Assembly (NCBI GenBank): GCA_006384855.1 | Contig: VCJN01002701.1 | Location: 1 to 64,000 of the forward strand | Direction: 5' to 3' | DNA from: Tetraselmis striata | Lineage: Eukaryota > Chlorophyta > Chlorodendrophyceae > Chlorodendrales > Chlorodendraceae | DNA: 64,000 bases | Shown: one piece after another, positions 59,420 to 64,000 of the stretch | How the letters are laid out: each line of letters opens with the position of its first letter | Position numbering within the stretch: position 1 is the stretch's first letter | The notes under the pieces: generated by a model | Databases searched by the model: none | What the model saw: the letters and a program-made list of their open reading frames with translations, nothing else | What the model was told of the DNA's origin: nothing | Made by a program: the position numbers and the translations under genes

Positions 59420-62400
59420 TCACTGCCGCCGCAGCCACGGCAGGCCGAGCCCCTTCCAGAGGGTAGGCGGCGCCCCCTGGCTGCCCGCCCCCTCGCCGTC
59501 GCCCTTGCCGTCCGGCGCCTCTGAGTGCTCGCCGGTGGCCGGCGGTCTGCGGTCCGCGGTGTCGGCCGGCCCCCAAAGGCCGGCCGCAGCAGGGACAGGG
59601 GCCTCCAGCGCGGCGCGGCCGCGGCGGGTGCGCAGCTCCGCGAGCTGCTCCAGCCGGCGGTGCGCCGAGCGGTACTGGCGGCTGAGGGGCGTGTCGGCGG
59701 CGCACGGGCCGGCGGCGGCGCGGCTGCGCGCGTGCAGCAGCTCCACCTGGTGCTGCACGCTCATGGTGGCCTGGTCAATCGAGGCGACCGCCTCGTCCGC
59801 GCCCTCCCGCTCCCGCAGCCGCGCGCCCAGCTGCGACGACAGCTCCTCCGCGCGCCCCGTGCACAGCTCCACCTCCGCCAGCACCTGCTGCAGCTGCCCC
59901 TGCAGCCGCCCAGGCGGAATGCCGACCGTCATATGACCCAGCAGCGCCATATGGAAAAAGCCCCCCCCCCGCCCCCCCCCCCCCCCTTCTCCCCCCCCCC
60001 CCTTCCCACCCACAGACCACCCACCACTTTCCACCCACAACCGCCGTCAATATCGATGTCGAACCGCAACACTAAACGCGGACAGGCGGTGTGATGAAAT
60101 GCTGACACAGAGAGGGAGAGGGGGAAGGGGGGAGTAGGAGCCCGGCAGGCAGTCGTTACTACGTAGCTGCGGGTGCCTGGGAGGCGTGGCTTTGTTCCAT
60201 CGGGTACGCAGGTCGAGGCCTCCGCTGGGGAGAACAAGAAAGAAACAGGGGCAGATGGCGAGGGATGCAAGATCCCCCCCCCCCCCCCCCCCCCACCCCC
60301 CCCCCCCCAAAAAAAAAACAATAAATGCTCAAACCAAGCTGAGCGGGCCATTCCTCGGGGGGGATTGGCCCGATATCTCTCGGCACTCTTTCATGCTGAA
60401 ACTCCATATCGAAATAAAGCACAGCGAACATCGATATCGCCTCGCAAATAGATAGCCTTAGCATCGCTTGTCACATTCACTATTCATTTTCCTCGAGCGC
60501 AGGTGGCAATCAATGCTAAACAGCGGTGCCTGGCCGTCTTTGAATTGGCCACCCTTCTGGCGATTTTTCTACAGTAATTGTCATCGTAGTTGTGAACTAT
60601 TCTTATCTACATTATATTCTTTTATAATTCTCGCTGTGCCGTATATCACTTACAGCATATCGGCAAGATGTCGCAAGATAGGAGAAGATGCGATAATACC
60701 AGTAGATAGGAAAAGGATTTCGGGGTGCGGCCGTATCTGCTGACAAGGCATAGTAATCGTCAACGTTATCTTATTGTTGGGCATCGGTCCCCATTCCTGT
60801 ATCGCTGTCAAATCTAAAATAATAAACGTGAACCAATCCACACTCAATGGGCCACACAAACTCAAAAAATGTACTTAGTGCCATCCGAAATTGATTCGCA
60901 ATACGACTGAAATATACCTGTCGGATTTCTTTCAAGACCAAGCCAATTATCAAGACCTATTCTATTCTATTCTATTCTAGTCCAGTCTAATGGCCGAACG
61001 TGCATCCCAGTAGACTGGTTAGTCGGCTGATGAACATTGCGTCTCCCTCTCTCTCTCCCTCTCCCTCCCTCCCTCCCTCTCCCTCTTTCTTTCTCTCCCT
61101 TCCTCGCTTGCCTGAGGCTCACGCGTCGGTTGCAGTCTGCAGTTGGCCTTCCCCTGGTCGCCAGCGAGGGGCGCCGCACCTGGAGGTCGCCGATGGCGGT
61201 GCGGTGGCGCTCCGCCGCCTGCAGCGCCTCCCGCTTGCGGTCCTCCTCCGCCGCCAGCTCGTCCTGCAGCCGCTCCATCACCCACAGCAGCTGCTGCATC
61301 ATCGAGTCTCCGCCTGCGAGAGCGCAACCCCCGGGGGGGCGGCCAGCGAGGAAGGGAGGGGTGAGGGCACGGTCCACAGCAGCGGTGGGCAGCCCCTCTC
61401 GCAATGTAGACTATGTTTTGGACAGGGATTGGACGTGTTGGACAGAAACTGGACAATTTGGACATGCCTTGGACAAGCCTCCAGGGATTCGCGTAATCTA
61501 CTACCACTTCCCTATGCTGCCGGGCACGATCGATTGATTTCCAGCAGTGGGATGCTGCGATGTCCATCGCCCGTCCAAGCGTCAGGGTATCCACGGGGCA
61601 GCAAGCACTGTGCGGCGTCGGAGTATCCCGGAGTGTCCCGGAGCACTCATATGTCAGACTCCCGACCTTGCAACGCGCCTGGGCTCACGTCTGCGGCGAA
61701 CTTGACATCAGAGATCCACGGAGGCCAACTCGGTAAAAACAACACTGCGGACAGGAACCAAAGCGAATGTTCCGACCAGTGTACAGCTCGCATGACGCAT
61801 GCAAGCCCAATTCGCGGCTTGTGATACGGGTTCTTGTAGATGCGCCGGCACTCGTGCGCGAGGAGGCGCTGTGGGGGAGGGAACGCCCGTCACATGCCGC
61901 ACCTTGTGCGGCCCACATTGGGCGGCCCGTCATCCGGGAAGGTTGGGCCTAGCGACCCATGAGTTAAGACAGGATTTGTGTGATGGCTGACTGACTGACT
62001 GACTGACTGACTGACTGGCTGGCTGACAGCCCCCTCGTCCCCCAATTCTATGTGTCTTTGTCCTGCGGCGAGGTGGACCAGTATGAGGAGGCCAGGGTTC
62101 GAGGGGGGTGCGCACCCTCCAGCGGCTCCGCCTGCGCCACGCCGTCTGTGCGATAGCGCGCCACCAGGGCGGCCGCCGCGCCCCCGGGCCCCGCCACCTC
62201 CGCCGCCACCTCCGCCTCCTGCGTCCGCCGCCGCGCAGCCGCCTCCGCCGCCCGGAACCCCCTCCGCAGCGACAGCCGCTCCAGCTGCTGCTGCGCATAG
62301 CCGTCCGCCACGGAGCGCGACCGGCAGTGGCGGACGCCCGGGCGCCCGGGCCCCCCGCTGGGCCTCGCAGGAGCGCTGGACACCTCTAGCTCGACGCGTT

Positions 62401-62698
62401 CGGTCGTCACGTAATCCGACATCGTGGAGCCGCGGTCTCCCAGCTCGTCCTCACTCCCTGGCAGCTCAATGCTCAGGGTGCCCGCACCAGGAGCCTCGGC
62501 CATCACGGCGCGGCTGGGCTCTGGGCCGGCGGCCTTCCACCGCGTTGGCTGGCTGCCGAACCCCTCCGCTGGGTGAGCCGGCGCTTCGTTGGTGATGCTG
62601 GCCAACGGGGCGCGCGCCTGCATGGCGGCCCGACCCAAACGCCTTTTTTCGGGCCGATGCCCTTGCTGCTCCTTGCCGCTCGTCGTGTCTATGTCCAC
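59420..62698 (-). CDS. coiled-coil protein, function unknown
   Basis: Three minus-strand exons, 62698-62116, 61313-61180 and 59899-59420, join in phase to about 398 residues. A start at the later Met, 62623, is also possible. Exon 1 is Ala/Gly/Pro-rich and probably disordered, with one acidic patch (ELPGSEDELGDRG). Exon 2 (MMQQLLWVMERLQDELAAEE) and the first half of exon 3 (GQLQQVLAEVELCTGRAEEL, SIDQATMSVQHQVELLHARS) are coiled coil. The C-terminus is low-complexity. Intron 2 is 1.28 kb and contains long C runs at 59961-60002 and 60274-60308 plus the dispersed repeat at 60785-60975. These runs are G on the sense strand, opposite to the usual pattern here. No family recognised. Confidence 0.65.
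60785..60975 (+). repeat. dispersed repeat copy, paired with 13735-13920
   Basis: Contains CCGAAATTGATTCGCAATAC and ends in a TCTAT(TCTAT)n tract. Its relative at 13735-13920 also lies inside an intron. Confidence 0.6.
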
Positions 62699-62796
62699 GA
62701 TAGGCAGAAGAGCGGGGGTGTTGAATTGTGCTTATCCACTTCGGCTATGTACTCTGTCTTTATTTTTTCGCTTCTTAGTAGCCGCGCGTCGGCTGC

Positions 62797-63189
62797 TCAG
62801 TCGTCGTTGGGATACGGGTTGACGATCAGCCTGCGCGCCGAAGGGGCGCGGGAGGGGCACGGCGGTGAGTTGCTACCAGCGCACCCTGCACAAGTGCAAG
62901 GACTGGCGCACGCGTGAGGGCTGTCGGATGGGAGGAGCGCAGAAGAGGCCGCCCTGTGTGTTAATTCCACTCTGGGAGGTTCATGTATACACAAGCAGCA
63001 GCCAAGGGGCGGGCGGGCTACAGGTAGCAGGGCCGCAGCGCGGCGGGTCGGTTCGGTTCGGTCAGGCCGATGTGTCTCGTACCGGTAAACGTAGACGCCG
63101 TATGCCGCGCTGAAGAGGAGCAGGCCCAACGCAGCTGCCCCGCGCCGGAAAGTGTCGTTGCGGGGCCGCTCCTCCGTGTGCTCCAGCAT
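62797..63189 (-). CDS. predicted 46-residue single-pass membrane microprotein
   Basis: Two minus-strand exons, 63189-63083 and 62830-62797, join in phase (TACCG|GTACGA donor, CGCGCAG acceptor). They encode MLEHTEERPRNDTFRRGAAA, then LGLLLFSAAYGVYVYR, then LIVNPYPNDD. The charged N-terminus, single hydrophobic segment and short polar tail fit small inner-membrane assembly factors or respiratory subunits, but no family is certain. It lies only about 100 bases from the divergent... rather, co-directional coiled-coil gene start (62698), with no room for a long 3' UTR. The second exon is only 34 bases. The alternative is that the intron is not spliced and the frame runs on as 130 low-complexity residues. 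Confidence 0.5.
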   Translation of the reverse strand: MLEHTEERPRNDTFRRGAAALGLLLFSAAYGVYVYRYETHRPDRTEPTRRAAALLPVARPPLGCCLCIHEPPRVELTHRAASSALLPSDSPHACASPCTCAGCAGSNSPPCPSRAPSARRLIVNPYPNDD

Positions 63190-64000
63190 TGTCGGTAACC
63201 GCTGGCGTGACGGGCGGCGGGCCGGTGGCGTCCGAGACTTGACTGCCCACTGGTAGCAACCTGGTTTTGGCTGCTCCTGTGCTGCTTGGAGCGGTTCCTA
63301 CTTGCGAGCCACCACCCCCGCTTTGGTCGCAGCGCTGTGGACTCAACCGAGCAAGACTATATCATCTACAGTCTTAGTTGGTCCTGTAGAGACCCAGGAG
63401 GAATTCCAGCGCGAGTAGTTTGGCTATTGGCCACAAGACAGTCCCGAAGCAGTAGAAGGACAGTGCCAGTGAGTAGTGAACTCTACATGGACCCGTGTTG
63501 GTCCGGGGGGGCGGGGCGGGGGGGGGGGGGGGGGGCGGGGGCGCTCACCTGGCTGGCGCGGTCATCGGCTCATCGCGCTGGCGCCGCCGATTATTTGTCT
63601 CCTCGTTCGTCCGTGCTGCAATACAGCGCTACAGGTACCGTAAGAATTAATTTTGGCGGGAGTCGATAGATTTCAAAGCAGGGAGGCGGTGTGCAACGGA
63701 GATTAGCCGAAAAGTACGCAGGCTTAGTTACACCGAAAGGGCGGGGTACTTGCGGCAAAGAGCCACAAAACGGGAGGGCGGGCGGGTTCTGCGGGAAGGA
63801 GGCCAGCACAAACGTAAGAGAGTGGTGGTCTCGCCTAGCAGATGATGCTAATTTCATAAGATTAGATAGGTACTGGGGTGACCGATGTTTTTAACCGTGG
63901 GCGGCACGTTTAGTGCCGCACATCGGCGCTTCAGTGCCCGCGGTACATTAGTGTATTGTGGTGCGGAGGCCGCCGCGGGCAGCCGGTGTCGACACCTGCG
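63190..64000. other. window end, no recognised gene
   Basis: A G run at about 63506-63534 and short open frames without domains. Any gene continuing past 64000 cannot be judged. Confidence 0.4.

Noticed and set aside
62050-62595. 181-codon Pro-rich plus-strand frame
   Set aside because: Low-complexity shadow of the minus-strand coiled-coil gene exon 1.

Overview
The window reads as nuclear DNA of a green alga (Chlorophyta, most like a core chlorophyte). It has GC-rich genes with many short introns, TGTAA polyadenylation motifs shortly after most stop codons, a plastid-type Mg-dependent ALA dehydratase, an SPX-SLC13 phosphate transporter, a selenoprotein and a motile-cilium protein. Long G/C homopolymer runs occur roughly every 1.5 kb, mostly as C on the sense strand just after 5' splice sites. 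The species cannot be named from this sequence. Exon borders below were read by eye from splice sites, reading phase and family conservation; no alignment program was run.

Layout. 1-5.08 kb is gene-poor and holds a LINE tail with target-site duplications (2378-2664) and a short pogo/Tc1-like element (3777-4545). ALAD (HemB, + strand, 5084-7544) converges on a six-exon selenoprotein T gene (- strand, 8718-10093) with an in-frame TGA for selenocysteine and a textbook form II SECIS element in its 3' UTR (8585-8638). An inverted-repeat element follows (10446-11392), then a GNAT acetyltransferase gene (12458-14758) carrying a 4-bp tandem duplication that breaks its conserved core. 14.76-19.04 kb has no gene I can name and includes a very AT-rich block. 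A plastid-type glucokinase (- strand, 19043-20931) and the SPX-SLC13 phosphate transporter (+ strand, 22021-27653) come next.

An F-box-like/27-residue ankyrin-like repeat gene (- strand, 29678-32530) contains a 401-bp higher-order repeat. 32.5-42.3 kb is an accessory region: a second LINE tail with target duplications, a decayed XPG/Rad2-type nuclease, and a decayed tyrosine-recombinase element between about 190-bp direct repeats (38412-42125). It is followed by an intronless ARM-BTB gene (42471-44708), a GT31 beta-1,3-galactosyltransferase (- strand, 45624-47576), a small coiled-coil gene (48665-49539), ribosomal protein L26 (- strand, 50958-52915), a LINE pile-up on one target site (53522-54743), a CFAP210-like ciliary protein (55461-57899), another coiled-coil gene (- strand, 59420-62698) and a predicted 46-residue membrane microprotein (- strand, 62797-63189).

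The host genes look like unrelated housekeeping and family genes, each with its own promoter; nothing suggests an operon. The strongest finding is the complete SelT gene with its SECIS element, which a normal gene caller would break at the TGA. Next are the sense-strand poly-C runs at 5' splice sites, the frame-restoring higher-order ankyrin repeat, and successive LINE insertion into the same target.
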